The notes below the pieces were generated by a model. It saw nothing but the letters and a program-made list of their open reading frames with translations. It was not told where the DNA came from and made no database searches. This document shows, piece by piece, positions 17,823 to 27,379 of a stretch of DNA of 64,000 bases (positions within the stretch are counted from its first letter, which is position 1; the number at the start of each line of letters is the position of its first letter). Both the position numbers and the translations under genes were made by a program. This DNA comes from Streptococcus sanguinis (GTDB lineage: Bacteria; Bacillota; Bacilli; Lactobacillales; Streptococcaceae). The stretch lies in NCBI GenBank assembly GCA_013378335.1, contig CP040556.1, positions 248,001 through 312,000 on the forward strand. Reading direction: 5' to 3'.

Positions 17823-18701
17823 TTGCAAGGAAAAATCATAAAGGCTCTGGCTGGTTTCTATTATGTAGAGTCGGACGAACAGGTTTATCAAACCAGAGCG
17901 CGGGGTAATTTTCGCAAAAAAGGGCAGACACCTTATGTCGGTGATGAAGTCGAATTTTCAGCAGAAAAAGATTCGGAAGGCTATATTTTAAAAATAGCAG
18001 AGCGAAAGAACAGTCTTGTGCGGCCGCCGATTGTCAATATTGACCAGGCAGTTGTAATCATGAGCGCGAAAGAGCCAGATTTCAATGCCAATCTGTTGGA
18101 TCGCTTTCTGGTGCTTTTAGAGCATAAGCAGATCCATCCTATCATCTACATCAGTAAGTTAGACCTGCTTGAGGATGAGCAGGGCTTGGATGTCTATGTG
18201 CAGACCTATCAGGCCATCGGTTATGAGGTCCTTAAGGCTACTGAGGAGTTGCTGCCGCTGCTGACAGGGAAAATCACTGTTTTCATGGGACAGACTGGGG
18301 TTGGAAAGTCCACTCTGCTCAATAAAATCGCTCCAGACCTGCAGCTGGAAACAGGAGAGATTTCCGAAAGTTTGGGCCGCGGCCGTCATACGACACGGGC
18401 CGTCAGCTTTTACAATCTAAATGGTGGAAAGATTGCCGATACACCAGGGTTTTCGTCTTTGGATTACGAGGTGAGTACAGCTGAAGATCTCAATCATGCT
18501 TTTCCTGAGATTGCTGAGTTCAGCCAATTCTGTAAATTTCGTACTTGTACCCATACTCACGAGCCGGCTTGTGCTGTCAAGCCAGCAGTTGAGTCCGGCC
18601 AGATAGCTTCATTCCGCTTTGATAATTATCTGCAATTTCTCAGCGAGATTGAGAATCGTCGGGAAACCTATAAAAAAGTTGCCAAAAAAAATTCTAAATA
18701 A
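17823..18701 (+). CDS. rsgA: Ribosome small subunit-dependent GTPase RsgA
   Basis: Circularly permuted GTPase that checks late 30S maturation. Length 292 aa. The start is TTG at 17823 after AAGGAGC. The N-terminal OB fold (about 1-70) is followed by the permuted G domain: ISKLDLL (G4, near 107) comes before [12 protein letters not shown] (G1, near 158) and DTPGFSS (G3, near 205). A C-terminal zinc knuckle has [14 protein letters not shown]. It heads a tightly packed cluster with rpe 11 bases downstream, as in other streptococci. Confidence 0.95.
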   Translation: MQGKIIKALAGFYYVESDEQVYQTRARGNFRKKGQTPYVGDEVEFSAEKDSEGYILKIAERKNSLVRPPIVNIDQAVVIMSAKEPDFNANLLDRFLVLLEHKQIHPIIYISKLDLLEDEQGLDVYVQTYQAIGYEVLKATEELLPLLTGKITVFMGQTGVGKSTLLNKIAPDLQLETGEISESLGRGRHTTRAVSFYNLNGGKIADTPGFSSLDYEVSTAEDLNHAFPEIAEFSQFCKFRTCTHTHEPACAVKPAVESGQIASFRFDNYLQFLSEIENRRETYKKVAKKNSK

Positions 18702-18712
18702 GGAGAAAAGCT

Positions 18713-19372
18713 ATGACATCATTCAAAATTGCCCCTTCAGTCTTAAGTGCGGACTATGCTAATTTTGAAGCAGAATTGAAGAAGTTAGAAGCGACAGGTG
18801 CAGAGTATGCCCATATCGATATTATGGATGGTCATTTTGTACCAAATATCAGCTTTGGGGCTGGGGTTGTTGCCAGTATGCGTCCTCACAGCAAGCTAGT
18901 CTTTGACTGCCATCTGATGGTTTCCAATCCTGAGCACCATATCGAAGAATTCGCTCGTGCCGGTGCAGATATTATCAGCATTCATGCTGAAGCGACGCCA
19001 CATATTCACGGAGCGTTGCAGAAGATTCGGGCAGTAGGAGTTAAGCCTAGTGTTGTGATTAATCCGGGAACACCAGTCGAAGCAGTCAAAAATGTTTTGA
19101 ATTTGGTTGACCAAGTCCTTGTGATGACAGTTAATCCAGGCTTTGGCGGTCAGGCCTTTCTGCCAGAAACTATGGATAAGATTCGTGAACTGGTCGTTCT
19201 GCGCGAAGTCAATCAGCTGAATTTTGATATTGAGGTGGATGGCGGTATTGACGATAAGACTATTGGGATTGCTAAAGAAGCTGGTGCCAATGTCTTCGTA
19301 GCTGGCAGCTATGTCTTCAAAGGTGATGTCAACCATCAAGTCCAAACCTTACGGGATGCCCTACATGACTAA
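18713..19372 (+). CDS. rpe: Ribulose-phosphate 3-epimerase
   Basis: TIM-barrel enzyme interconverting D-ribulose 5-phosphate and D-xylulose 5-phosphate in the pentose phosphate pathway. Length 219 aa. Metal and catalytic residues are in HIDIMDGHFVPN (near 34), DCHLMV (near 66), MTVNPGFGGQ (near 138) and EVDGGI (near 174). AAGGAG precedes the ATG. The stop overlaps the thiN start by 8 bases, indicating coupled translation. Confidence 0.95.
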   Translation: MTSFKIAPSVLSADYANFEAELKKLEATGAEYAHIDIMDGHFVPNISFGAGVVASMRPHSKLVFDCHLMVSNPEHHIEEFARAGADIISIHAEATPHIHGALQKIRAVGVKPSVVINPGTPVEAVKNVLNLVDQVLVMTVNPGFGGQAFLPETMDKIRELVVLREVNQLNFDIEVDGGIDDKTIGIAKEAGANVFVAGSYVFKGDVNHQVQTLRDALHD

Positions 19373-19997
19373 GGTTGCGCTGTTTGCTGGCGGAAACTTG
19401 GAGCATTTTAGCTTAGATTTTGATGTTTTGGTTGGAGTAGACCGTGGGAGCCTCTTTCTGCTTGGGCAGGGAGTTTGTCCTGACTTGGCTGTCGGGGATT
19501 TTGACTCTGTTACCGAGGAAGAATTACTGCGCATAAAAGATAGTGTCAAGGAAGTCGTTCAGGCCCATCCTGAAAAGGATGATACAGACCTGGAGTTAGC
19601 TGTTCTGGCTTGTTTTGAACGGTATCCAGATGCCCGTTTGACCATTTTCGGAGCCTTTGGCGGCCGTCTGGATCATGCCTTGGCCAATGTCTTCCTGCCC
19701 AGTAATGAAAAAATTGCACCATATATGGAGAAGATTTTTCTGGAAGACGAACAGAATCTGCTGACCTATGTTCCCAAGGGGCGCCATGAAATCAAACCAG
19801 TAGCTGGCATGCGCTATCTGGCCTTTCTGCCATCGGATGATGTTGCCTTAACGATTGAGGGCGCCAAATATCCGCTCAATAAAGATAACTTTTTTTTCAA
19901 AAAAGTGTATGCTTCTAACGAATTTATAGATAAGCCCATTTATTTGGACTTTGATAGCGGCTATACAGTCGTCATTTACAGCAAAGACAGGAGCTGA
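19365..19997 (+). CDS. thiN: Thiamine pyrophosphokinase
   Basis: Converts thiamine and ATP to thiamine diphosphate, the cofactor of transketolase (tkt at 51638) among others. Length is 210 aa from the ATG at 19365, which overlaps the rpe stop; upstream in-frame ATGs lie inside rpe. Visible motifs: GVDRGSLFLL near 22, VGDFDSVT near 43, EKDDTDLELA near 68 and FGAFGGRLDHALAN near 90, the ATP/thiamine site of the family. Confidence 0.92.
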   Translation: MTKVALFAGGNLEHFSLDFDVLVGVDRGSLFLLGQGVCPDLAVGDFDSVTEEELLRIKDSVKEVVQAHPEKDDTDLELAVLACFERYPDARLTIFGAFGGRLDHALANVFLPSNEKIAPYMEKIFLEDEQNLLTYVPKGRHEIKPVAGMRYLAFLPSDDVALTIEGAKYPLNKDNFFFKKVYASNEFIDKPIYLDFDSGYTVVIYSKDRS

Positions 19998-19998
19998 T

Positions 19999-21255
19999 AT
20001 GGAGTTTATAATTATCCTCATTATTTTGGGAAACCTAGTGCTGACCTTTCTCCTATGGCAAAAGCTCAGCCAGCAGACCGATACGCTAAAGCAAGTCTTG
20101 GAAAATCAGGCAGATCATCTATCGGATCAGTTGGACTATCGCTTGGAGCAGGAAAGTCAGAAAAAGCAAATGGCTCAGAAAGAGCTGGAATTAGCTCTGG
20201 GAGACCGTTTGAGCGAGGTCAGGACAGACTTGCACCGCAACTTGACAGAGCTGCGCATGGAAATCAGTGACAACCTGACCAAGAATCGGGATAAAACTGA
20301 TGAGCGTATGCGGCAGATTCAAGAGTCAAACGAAACCCGTCTAGAGCAGATGCGGCAGACTGTTGAAGAAAAATTGGAAAAAACACTTCAGACTCGTCTT
20401 CAGACTTCTTTTGAAACCGTTTCTAAGCAGTTGGAGTCTGTCAATCGTGGCCTGGGAGAAATGCAGAGTGTTGCCCGAGATGTCGGTACACTGAACAAGG
20501 TTCTTTCCAACACCAAGACCCGAGGAATTCTAGGCGAGCTGCAGCTTGGGCAGATTATCGAGGACATCATGACGGCCAGCCAGTATGAGCGAGAATTTGT
20601 AACGGTGGCTGGTTCCAGTGAGCGTGTCGAATATGCCATTAAACTGCCAGGACAGACAGAGCATGAATATGTCTACCTGCCTATTGATTCTAAGTTTCCT
20701 CTGGCTGATTACTACCGTTTGGAAGATGCTTATGAGTCTGGCAGCAAGGAAGAGATTGAGCTCTACCGCAAGTCTCTCTTAGCAAGTGTTAAACGCTTTG
20801 CCAAGGATATTAAGAGTAAATATCTGGCACCACCAGCTACGACCAATTTTGGAATTATGTTTCTGCCAACGGAAGGTCTCTATTCGGAAGTTGTCCGCAA
20901 CCCAGCCTTTTTTGACAGTTTGCGGCGGGAGGAGCAGATTGTGGTAGCGGGGCCATCAACCCTATCTGCCTTGCTTAATTCACTGTCTGTCGGCTTTAAA
21001 ACGCTCAATATCCAAAAAAGTGCGGACGACATCAGCAAGGTTCTGGGTTCAGTCAAATCCGAGTTTAACAAGTTCGGTGGCATTCTGACCAAGGCACAGA
21101 AACATTTGCAGCATGCTTCGGGCAATATTGATGAACTCTTGACCCGTAGGACAGGAGCTATCGAAAGAACCTTACGCCATATTGAGCTGTCTGACCAAGA
21201 CCTCGATTTGAACTTACTTGATTTTTCAGAAGAAAGGGAAAACAATGAAGATTAA
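19999..21255 (+). CDS. rmuC: DNA recombination protein RmuC homologue
   Basis: RmuC-family protein linked to limiting DNA inversions and rearrangements; biochemical role uncertain, nuclease-like fold. Length is 418 aa from ATG 19999 with ACAGGAG upstream. It begins with one membrane segment (about 3-20), then a long charged coiled coil (about 22-150), then the RmuC domain (about 155-370, with GILGELQLGQIIEDI and LPIDSKFPLADYYR). It is in the rsgA-purR cluster, overlapping yhaM by 11 bases. Confidence 0.92.
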   Translation: MEFIIILIILGNLVLTFLLWQKLSQQTDTLKQVLENQADHLSDQLDYRLEQESQKKQMAQKELELALGDRLSEVRTDLHRNLTELRMEISDNLTKNRDKTDERMRQIQESNETRLEQMRQTVEEKLEKTLQTRLQTSFETVSKQLESVNRGLGEMQSVARDVGTLNKVLSNTKTRGILGELQLGQIIEDIMTASQYEREFVTVAGSSERVEYAIKLPGQTEHEYVYLPIDSKFPLADYYRLEDAYESGSKEEIELYRKSLLASVKRFAKDIKSKYLAPPATTNFGIMFLPTEGLYSEVVRNPAFFDSLRREEQIVVAGPSTLSALLNSLSVGFKTLNIQKSADDISKVLGSVKSEFNKFGGILTKAQKHLQHASGNIDELLTRRTGAIERTLRHIELSDQDLDLNLLDFSEERENNED

Positions 21256-22189
21256 TCAAATGAAAAAAGATGAGCTGTTTGAAGGTTTCTATCTGATCAA
21301 GTCAGCAGAAGTCCGTCAGACAAGGGCTGGGAAAAATTATCTGGCCTTCACTTTCCAAGACGATACAGGAGTGATCGAGGGTAAACTTTGGGATGCTCAG
21401 CCACATAATGTTGAAGAATTCACTGCTGGTAAGGTCGTACACATGCAAGGCCGACGGGAAGTCTACAATAACACGCCCCAGGTAAATCAATTAACCCTGC
21501 GCCTTCCTAAGGCTGGAGAGCCCAATGATCCAGCAGATTTCAAGGAAAAACCACCAGTAGACCAGAAAGAAATCCGAGACTATTTATCTCAGATGATTTT
21601 CAAGATTGAAAATTCTGTCTGGCAGCGCGTGGTCCGCTCGCTTTATAGCAAGTACGACAAGGAGTTCTATTCTTATCCAGCAGCTAAGACCAATCACCAT
21701 GCTTTTGAGTCTGGTCTAGCCTTTCATACAGCTACTATGGTCAAGCTGGCAGATGCTATCGGAGACATTTATCCTCAGCTTAATAAAAGCTTGTTGTTCG
21801 CAGGGATCATGCTTCATGATTTGGCCAAGGTTATTGAGCTTAGCGGTCCGGAAAATACAGAGTACACTGTGCGAGGCAATCTGATTGGGCACATCGCTTT
21901 GATTGATGAAGAATTGACCAAGACCTTGATGGAGCTGAAAATTGACGATAGTAAGGAAGAGGTTATTGTCCTGCGACATGTGCTTCTCAGCCACCACGGT
22001 CTCTTGGAATATGGCAGTCCTGTCCGGCCTAAGATTATGGAGGCAGAAATTCTGCATATGATTGATAATCTGGATGCGGAGATGATGATGATGACTGCTG
22101 CCTTAGGACTTGTAGATCCGGGTGAAATGAGCAATAAAATATTCGCTCTTGAAGGCCGTTCTTTCTACAAACCAAAACTTGAACAGTAA
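21245..22189 (+). CDS. yhaM: 3'-5' exoribonuclease YhaM family
   Basis: Exonuclease of the YhaM/Cbf1 group: N-terminal OB fold (about 10-90) and C-terminal HD domain. Length is 314 aa from ATG 21245, preceded by AGAAAGGG and overlapping the end of rmuC; the upstream ATG at 21218 is rejected. HD metal ligands are visible as HHAFESGLAFHT (near 140), MLHDLAK (near 190) and LLSHHG (near 243). In pneumococcus the homologue (Cbf1) trims small RNAs. A moderate terminator follows. Confidence 0.92.
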   Translation: MKINQMKKDELFEGFYLIKSAEVRQTRAGKNYLAFTFQDDTGVIEGKLWDAQPHNVEEFTAGKVVHMQGRREVYNNTPQVNQLTLRLPKAGEPNDPADFKEKPPVDQKEIRDYLSQMIFKIENSVWQRVVRSLYSKYDKEFYSYPAAKTNHHAFESGLAFHTATMVKLADAIGDIYPQLNKSLLFAGIMLHDLAKVIELSGPENTEYTVRGNLIGHIALIDEELTKTLMELKIDDSKEEVIVLRHVLLSHHGLLEYGSPVRPKIMEAEILHMIDNLDAEMMMMTAALGLVDPGEMSNKIFALEGRSFYKPKLEQ

Positions 22190-22200
22190 AATACGAAAAA

Positions 22201-22234
22201 TGGACATTACTTGGAAAAGAATGTTCGTTTTTTT
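22201..22234 (+). terminator. Terminator after yhaM
   Basis: Stem of TGGACATT with AATGTTCG (two G-T pairs) and a run of seven T. The right arm overlaps the candidate PurBox. Confidence 0.6.
22220..22232 (-). promoter_or_regulatory. Candidate PurBox upstream of purR
   Basis: The minus strand reads AAAAACGAACATT, matching 12 of 13 positions of the lactococcal/streptococcal PurBox AWWWCCGAACWWT. It lies 16 bases upstream of the purR -10, so it could mediate autoregulation. It also forms part of a terminator stem, so the match could be incidental. Confidence 0.4.
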
Positions 22235-22244
22235 GTTTCTGTTA

Positions 22245-22253
22245 TGGTATAAT
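22245..22253 (+). promoter_or_regulatory. purR promoter (extended -10)
   Basis: TGG plus TATAAT (22248-22253). It overlaps an in-frame ATG at 22252, which therefore cannot be the start codon; this supports the start at 22282. Confidence 0.68.
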
Positions 22254-22281
22254 GAATAAAATAACTTTAATTGGTGAAAAA

Positions 22282-23097
22282 ATGAAATTAAGAAGAAGTG
22301 AGCGTATGGTGGTTATCTCCAATTATTTGATTAACCATCCTTATGAATTAACGAGCTTAAATACATTTGCAGAAAAATATGAATCTGCCAAATCTTCTAT
22401 TTCAGAAGATATTGTCATTATTAAGCGAGCCTTTGAAGAGATTGAAATTGGGACCATTGAAACGATTACTGGTGCCGGTGGAGGAGTCATTTTCAGCCCG
22501 TCCATCTCAGATGCAGAAGCTAAGACTATTGTGCAAGGTCTTTGTAATCAGCTGTCTGAAAGCAATCGGATTCTTCCGGGGGGCTACATTTACCTATCTG
22601 ATCTGCTCAGTACTCCATCCATTTTGAAGAATATCGGACGGATCATTGCCAAAAGTTTTAAGGATCAACAGATTGATGCTGTCATGACGGTTGCGACTAA
22701 GGGAGTTCCTTTGGCCAATGCCGTAGCCAATGTTCTCAATGTGCCTTTTGTCATCGTTCGTCGGGATTTAAAGATTACAGAAGGATCAACGGTCAGTGTC
22801 AACTACGTATCGGGCTCCAGCGGAGATCGTATTGAAAAGATGTTCTTGTCCAAGCGCAGTCTCAAGGCTGGCAGTCGCGTCTTGATTGTAGATGACTTCC
22901 TCAAAGGCGGGGGGACCATTACAGGGATGATTAGTCTCTTATCTGAGTTCGACTCTGAGCTGGCAGGTGTAGCGGTCTTTGCGGACAACGCTCAGGCCAA
23001 CCGGGATTATCTGGACTATAAATCGCTCTTGAAAGTAACCAATATTGATGTCAAGGCGAATACCATTGATGTGGAAATTGGAAATATATTTGATTAG
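22282..23097 (+). CDS. purR: Pur operon regulator PurR
   Basis: Regulator of purine synthesis in Firmicutes: an N-terminal winged helix (about 1-70) fused to a phosphoribosyltransferase-like domain that senses PRPP. Length is 271 aa from ATG 22282. DNA-binding region: LRRSERMVVISNYLINHPY. PRPP loop: VLIVDDFLKGGGT near residue 205. VATKGVPLANAVA near 144 is also typical. It ends the rsgA cluster but has its own promoter. In lactic streptococci PurR activates pur genes through PurBoxes. Confidence 0.94.
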   Translation: MKLRRSERMVVISNYLINHPYELTSLNTFAEKYESAKSSISEDIVIIKRAFEEIEIGTIETITGAGGGVIFSPSISDAEAKTIVQGLCNQLSESNRILPGGYIYLSDLLSTPSILKNIGRIIAKSFKDQQIDAVMTVATKGVPLANAVANVLNVPFVIVRRDLKITEGSTVSVNYVSGSSGDRIEKMFLSKRSLKAGSRVLIVDDFLKGGGTITGMISLLSEFDSELAGVAVFADNAQANRDYLDYKSLLKVTNIDVKANTIDVEIGNIFD

Positions 23098-23118
23098 GGA
23101 AAAGGGCGGAGATTATAG

Positions 23119-23583
23119 ATGAAAACAGTTTTAGAAAAGTTTGACCACAGTCCGCTGTGGATTCGTTTAGGAGTATTGTCGATTTTATTTGGGATTCTGA
23201 TTACAGGCATGATTTTGGTGCAGGGACAGTCTAATTCCAATAAGAATTCAGTTAGTTCTGCTGCCAGCATCGCATCAAGCAGCTCTTCCTTACAGCTATC
23301 TTCTGCTCAAAAAGAAGCACAGGAAAAAGAAATTCAGGAAGAGGAGCAAGCAGTTCAGGCTGCAGAAGAAGCGGTTAAGCAGCTTGAAACCATGCAAACA
23401 TTGGAAGATTTGCAGCTAGCTAAGACTGCAGCAGAGAAAGTCAAGGATGCAGCAACGAAGGCTAGATTCCAAAGCCGTATTCAGGCAATAGCTGTCCTGA
23501 TTGACCCAGAAGGGGCTCAGGCTGGTGTTTATGAAAATCCAGCTGCTGCATCAGAAGAAGCAGTGGCTCAGCCGCAGCAGTAA
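23119..23583 (+). CDS. Membrane-anchored Ser/Ala/Glu-rich protein
   Basis: Protein of 154 aa with one N-terminal membrane segment (about 17-38), then a Ser/Asn-rich spacer (about 40-62) and an Ala/Glu/Gln/Lys-rich region with coiled-coil character (about 65-125). No lipobox Cys and no sorting signal, so it is probably a signal-anchor protein facing outside. GCGGAGA lies before the start, 21 bases after purR, suggesting co-transcription. Function unknown; the composition suggests a structural or wall-spanning role at most. Confidence 0.75.
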   Translation: MKTVLEKFDHSPLWIRLGVLSILFGILITGMILVQGQSNSNKNSVSSAASIASSSSSLQLSSAQKEAQEKEIQEEEQAVQAAEEAVKQLETMQTLEDLQLAKTAAEKVKDAATKARFQSRIQAIAVLIDPEGAQAGVYENPAAASEEAVAQPQQ

Positions 23584-23633
23584 CCTAGTGCTAATCTCAG
23601 AGGCAGAGATAAGCTTAAAATAGAAAAAATGTA

Positions 23634-23662
23634 TTGACACAAAAGTATCGTCGTGCTATAAT
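23634..23662 (+). promoter_or_regulatory. rpsL-rpsG promoter
   Basis: TTGACA (23634-23639), exact 17-base spacer, TATAAT (23657-23662) with upstream TGC: a full consensus, extended -10 promoter, as expected for ribosomal protein genes. Confidence 0.92.
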
Positions 23663-23679
23663 GATAGACGGTACTTTTT

Positions 23680-23732
23680 ACTTTTGGTCTCTCAAAAGTG
23701 TACAGAGACGTGCTGACAAATGTTGCAAAAGT
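23680..23732 (+). promoter_or_regulatory. Structured rpsL leader
   Basis: The untranslated leader is about 130 nt. ACTTTTG (23680-23686) can pair with CAAAAGT at 23693-23699 or with a second copy at 23726-23732, so two alternative hairpins are possible. Str-operon leaders are sometimes feedback sites for ribosomal proteins; no such function is shown here. Confidence 0.35.
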
Positions 23733-23798
23733 ACACGCAGATGGTAGCTGTCACCAAGTGTATCATCACCAAAATTAAAAAAATACAGGAGAATGTAG

Positions 23799-24212
23799 AT
23801 GCCTACAATTAACCAATTGGTTCGCAAACCGCGTAAATCAAAAGTAGAAAAATCTAAATCACCAGCTTTGAACATTGGTTACAACAGCCATAAAAAAGTT
23901 CAAACAAACGTATCTTCACCACAAAAACGTGGAGTTGCAACCCGTGTCGGAACTATGACACCTAAGAAACCGAACTCTGCCCTTCGTAAGTTTGCCCGTG
24001 TACGTCTGAGCAACCTGATTGAAGTTACAGCTTACATCCCAGGTATCGGACACAACCTGCAAGAGCACAGTGTGGTGCTTCTTCGTGGTGGACGTGTAAA
24101 AGACCTTCCAGGGGTACGTTATCATATCGTCCGCGGTGCACTTGATACAGCAGGTGTTACTGATCGTAAACAAGGCCGTTCTAAATACGGTACTAAAAAA
24201 CCAAAAGCATAA
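23799..24212 (+). CDS. rpsL: 30S ribosomal protein S12
   Basis: Decoding-centre protein, 137 aa. It opens [13 protein letters not shown] and contains the conserved [11 protein letters not shown] loop, whose Lys is the classical streptomycin-resistance position and is wild type here, and the [13 protein letters not shown] loop. ACAGGAG precedes the ATG. It is co-transcribed with rpsG, 19 bases downstream. Confidence 0.98.
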   Translation: MPTINQLVRKPRKSKVEKSKSPALNIGYNSHKKVQTNVSSPQKRGVATRVGTMTPKKPNSALRKFARVRLSNLIEVTAYIPGIGHNLQEHSVVLLRGGRVKDLPGVRYHIVRGALDTAGVTDRKQGRSKYGTKKPKA

Positions 24213-24231
24213 GGAAAGGGGAGAAAGATAA

Positions 24232-24702
24232 ATGAGTCGTAAAAACCAAGCGCCTAAGCGCGAAGTATTGCCAGATCCGCTTTACAATTCAAAATTAGTT
24301 ACTCGTCTTATCAACCGCGTTATGCTTGATGGTAAGCGTGGTACAGCGGCTTCTATCGTTTACGGAGCTTTTGACCAAATCAAAGAAGCAACTGGAAACG
24401 ATGCGCTGGAAGTATTTGAAACAGCTATGGAAAACATCATGCCTGTACTTGAAGTTCGTGCTCGCCGTGTCGGTGGTTCAAACTACCAAGTTCCGGTTGA
24501 AGTTCGTCCAGAACGCCGTACAACACTTGGACTTCGCTGGTTGGTAACTATTGCTCGTCAACGTGGTGAGCACACAATGGTTGACCGCCTTGCAAAAGAA
24601 ATCTTGGATGCATCTAACAACACTGGTGCAGCTGTTAAGAAACGTGAAGACACTCACCGTATGGCAGAAGCTAACCGTGCCTTCGCACACTTCCGTTGGT
24701 AG
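24232..24702 (+). CDS. rpsG: 30S ribosomal protein S7
   Basis: Primary 16S rRNA-binding protein of the 30S head, 156 aa. It opens [16 protein letters not shown] and contains [20 protein letters not shown], the family's rRNA-binding stretch. AAGGGGAG precedes the start. A terminator 190 bases downstream separates it from fusA, which has its own promoter, the streptococcal arrangement. Confidence 0.98.
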   Translation: MSRKNQAPKREVLPDPLYNSKLVTRLINRVMLDGKRGTAASIVYGAFDQIKEATGNDALEVFETAMENIMPVLEVRARRVGGSNYQVPVEVRPERRTTLGLRWLVTIARQRGEHTMVDRLAKEILDASNNTGAAVKKREDTHRMAEANRAFAHFRW

Positions 24703-24804
24703 TATAGGATGCGAAAGCGTTAAGAGAGTCCCAGAGAAAATAGGGAATCGAAGCAGGTTGCGATTGCAACCAATGAGATTCATCTTTTTCTCCAGACTTT
24801 TAGC

Positions 24805-24824
24805 CCGAGTTCAATTGAGCTCGG
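24805..24824. repeat. Palindrome in the rpsG-fusA gap
   Basis: CCGAGTTCAATTGAGCTCGG, a 20-base dyad with one mismatched pair. No T run follows, so it is not an obvious terminator. A second loose dyad, TCAACT/AGTTGA, lies at 24843-24866. The rest of the 273-base gap holds only the terminator and fusA promoter. Confidence 0.5.
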
Positions 24825-24895
24825 TCAGCTCTTAACTATCATTCAACTGATCATCTGACAAGTTGAGACCAACAAAAACAAGATAAGCATTGAGA

Positions 24896-24923
24896 ACGGG
24901 TAGGTCCTGCCTATCCGTTTTTG
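24896..24923 (+). terminator. Terminator upstream of fusA
   Basis: ACGGGTAGG and CCTATCCGT arms (one G-T pair) with a 5-base loop and T run. It ends the rpsL-rpsG transcript. Confidence 0.8.
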
Positions 24924-24931
24924 CTAAATAA

Positions 24932-24940
24932 TGTTATAAT
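24932..24940 (+). promoter_or_regulatory. fusA promoter (extended -10)
   Basis: TGT plus TATAAT (24935-24940), 36 bases before the fusA ATG; the -35 is not clear. Confidence 0.65.
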
Positions 24941-24975
24941 AAACTGTAAAATAAATTAATAGGAGAAATAACCAA

Positions 24976-27057
24976 ATGGCTCGCGAATTTTCACTTGAAA
25001 AAACTCGTAATATCGGTATCATGGCCCACGTCGATGCTGGTAAAACAACAACAACTGAGCGTATTCTTTACTACACTGGTAAAATCCACAAAATCGGTGA
25101 AACTCACGAAGGTGCGTCACAAATGGACTGGATGGAGCAAGAGCAAGAGCGTGGTATCACTATCACATCTGCTGCGACAACTGCTCAATGGAACAACCAC
25201 CGCGTAAACATCATCGACACACCAGGACACGTGGACTTCACAATCGAAGTACAACGTTCTCTTCGTGTCTTGGATGGTGCGGTTACCGTTCTTGACTCAC
25301 AATCAGGTGTTGAGCCTCAAACTGAAACCGTTTGGCGCCAAGCAACTGAGTACGGAGTTCCTCGTATCGTATTTGCTAACAAGATGGACAAGATTGGTGC
25401 AGACTTCCTTTACTCAGTAAGCACTTTGCATGATCGTCTTCAAGCAAACGCTCATCCAATCCAATTGCCAATTGGTTCAGAAGATGACTTCCGCGGAATT
25501 ATCGACTTGATCAAGATGAAGGCTGAAATCTATACTAACGACCTTGGTACAGATATTTTGGAAGAAGATATCCCAGCTGAATACCTTGAGCAAGCGCAAG
25601 AATACCGTGAAAAATTGGTGGAAGCAGTTGCTGAAACTGATGAAGAATTGATGATGAAATACCTTGAAGGTGAAGAAATCACAACTGACGAATTGAAGGC
25701 TGGTATCCGCCGTGCAACTATCAACGTTGAATTCTTCCCAGTATTGTGTGGTTCTGCTTTCAAGAACAAGGGTGTTCAGTTGATGCTTGATGCAGTTATT
25801 GACTACTTGCCAAGCCCGCTTGATATTCCAGCAATCAAAGGTATCAACCCAGACACTGAAGAAGAAGAAACTCGTCCAGCATCTGATGAAGAGCCATTTG
25901 CAGCTCTTGCCTTCAAGATTATGACTGACCCATTCGTAGGTCGTTTGACTTTCTTCCGTGTCTACTCAGGTGTTCTGAACAGCGGTTCATACGTATTGAA
26001 CACTTCTAAAGGTAAACGTGAGCGTATCGGACGTATCCTGCAAATGCACGCTAACAGCCGTAACGAAATTGAAACTGTTTATGCGGGTGATATCGCTGCT
26101 GCTGTAGGTTTGAAAGATACAACTACTGGTGACTCACTGACTGATGAAAAAGCTAAAATCATCCTTGAGTCTATCAACGTTCCAGAACCAGTTATCCAAT
26201 TGATGGTTGAGCCTAAGTCTAAGGCTGACCAAGACAAGATGGGTGTTGCCCTGCAAAAACTGGCTGAAGAAGATCCAACTTTCCGCGTTGAAACTAACGT
26301 TGAAACTGGTGAAACAGTTATCTCTGGTATGGGTGAGCTTCACTTGGATGTCCTTGTTGACCGTATGCGTCGTGAGTTCAAGGTTGAAGCAAACGTAGGT
26401 GCGCCTCAAGTATCTTACCGTGAAACTTTCCGTGCTTCTACTCAAGCTCGTGGATTCTTCAAACGCCAATCTGGTGGTAAAGGTCAATTCGGTGACGTTT
26501 GGATCGAGTTTACACCAAACGAAGAAGGAAAAGGCTTCGAGTTTGAAAATGCTATCGTCGGTGGTGTGGTTCCACGTGAATTCATCCCTGCAGTAGAAAA
26601 AGGTTTGGTTGAGTCAATGGCTAACGGTGTCCTTGCTGGTTACCCAATCGTTGACGTGAAAGCTAAACTTTACGATGGTTCATACCACGATGTTGACTCA
26701 TCTGAAACAGCCTTCAAGGTTGCGGCTTCACTTGCATTGAAAGAAGCTGCTAAGACTGCTCAGCCTGCTATCCTTGAGCCAATGATGTTGGTAACAATCA
26801 CTGTTCCTGAAGAAAACCTTGGTGACGTTATGGGTCACGTAACAGCTCGTCGTGGACGTGTTGATGGTATGGAAGCGCATGGTAACAGCCAAATCGTTCG
26901 TGCTTATGTTCCACTTGCTGAAATGTTCGGTTATGCGACAGTTCTTCGTTCAGCATCACAAGGACGCGGTACTTTCATGATGGTATTTGACCACTACGAA
27001 GATGTACCTAAGTCAGTACAAGAAGAAATCATTAAGAAAAATAAAGGTGAAGCCTAA
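24976..27057 (+). CDS. fusA: Elongation factor G
   Basis: Translocation GTPase, 693 aa. GTPase motifs: [10 protein letters not shown] (G1, residues 17-26), DTPGHVDF (G3, near 82) and [10 protein letters not shown] (G4, near 136). The switch I region carries [10 protein letters not shown]. Domains II-V follow, with [20 protein letters not shown] in domain IV and [14 protein letters not shown] in domain V. AGGAG precedes the start. Codon use is highly biased, as expected for an abundant protein. Confidence 0.98.
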   Translation: MAREFSLEKTRNIGIMAHVDAGKTTTTERILYYTGKIHKIGETHEGASQMDWMEQEQERGITITSAATTAQWNNHRVNIIDTPGHVDFTIEVQRSLRVLDGAVTVLDSQSGVEPQTETVWRQATEYGVPRIVFANKMDKIGADFLYSVSTLHDRLQANAHPIQLPIGSEDDFRGIIDLIKMKAEIYTNDLGTDILEEDIPAEYLEQAQEYREKLVEAVAETDEELMMKYLEGEEITTDELKAGIRRATINVEFFPVLCGSAFKNKGVQLMLDAVIDYLPSPLDIPAIKGINPDTEEEETRPASDEEPFAALAFKIMTDPFVGRLTFFRVYSGVLNSGSYVLNTSKGKRERIGRILQMHANSRNEIETVYAGDIAAAVGLKDTTTGDSLTDEKAKIILESINVPEPVIQLMVEPKSKADQDKMGVALQKLAEEDPTFRVETNVETGETVISGMGELHLDVLVDRMRREFKVEANVGAPQVSYRETFRASTQARGFFKRQSGGKGQFGDVWIEFTPNEEGKGFEFENAIVGGVVPREFIPAVEKGLVESMANGVLAGYPIVDVKAKLYDGSYHDVDSSETAFKVAASLALKEAAKTAQPAILEPMMLVTITVPEENLGDVMGHVTARRGRVDGMEAHGNSQIVRAYVPLAEMFGYATVLRSASQGRGTFMMVFDHYEDVPKSVQEEIIKKNKGEA

Positions 27058-27075
27058 GCTTTGAGCTGAACCTAG

Positions 27076-27103
27076 GCACTCGCGTTTGCGGGTGCTTTTT
27101 CTA
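27076..27103 (+). terminator. fusA terminator
   Basis: GCACTCGC and GCGGGTGC arms (one T-G pair), loop GTTT, followed by T5. The remaining 27104-27265 is AT-rich with nothing else recognised. Confidence 0.82.
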
Positions 27104-27265
27104 TTTTTGGAGAACTGACCCCTTAATAAAAAGGGGAAATGATTGATTTTGTAAGTTGTATTTCTATATTTTCAAAAGATACTGCTTTGCTTTTTCAAAT
27201 CAATGAAAGTCGAAATGAAAGTTAGTGAAATAATTCATAATACTTGTTAATAACAATGAAATCAG

Positions 27266-27294
27266 TTGCATTTTACCTCAATTAAGTATATAAT
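27266..27294 (+). promoter_or_regulatory. gap promoter
   Basis: TTGCAT (27266-27271), 17-base spacer, TATAAT (27289-27294). Leader of about 80 nt, ending in AAGGAGG before gap. Confidence 0.82.
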
Positions 27295-27379
27295 AGAAAT
27301 GTTGAAAGGTGATTTGTAGCAACTCAAGTTACTCTTTTCACATAAAAATTTTTTGATTTTCATAAGGAGGAAATCACGA

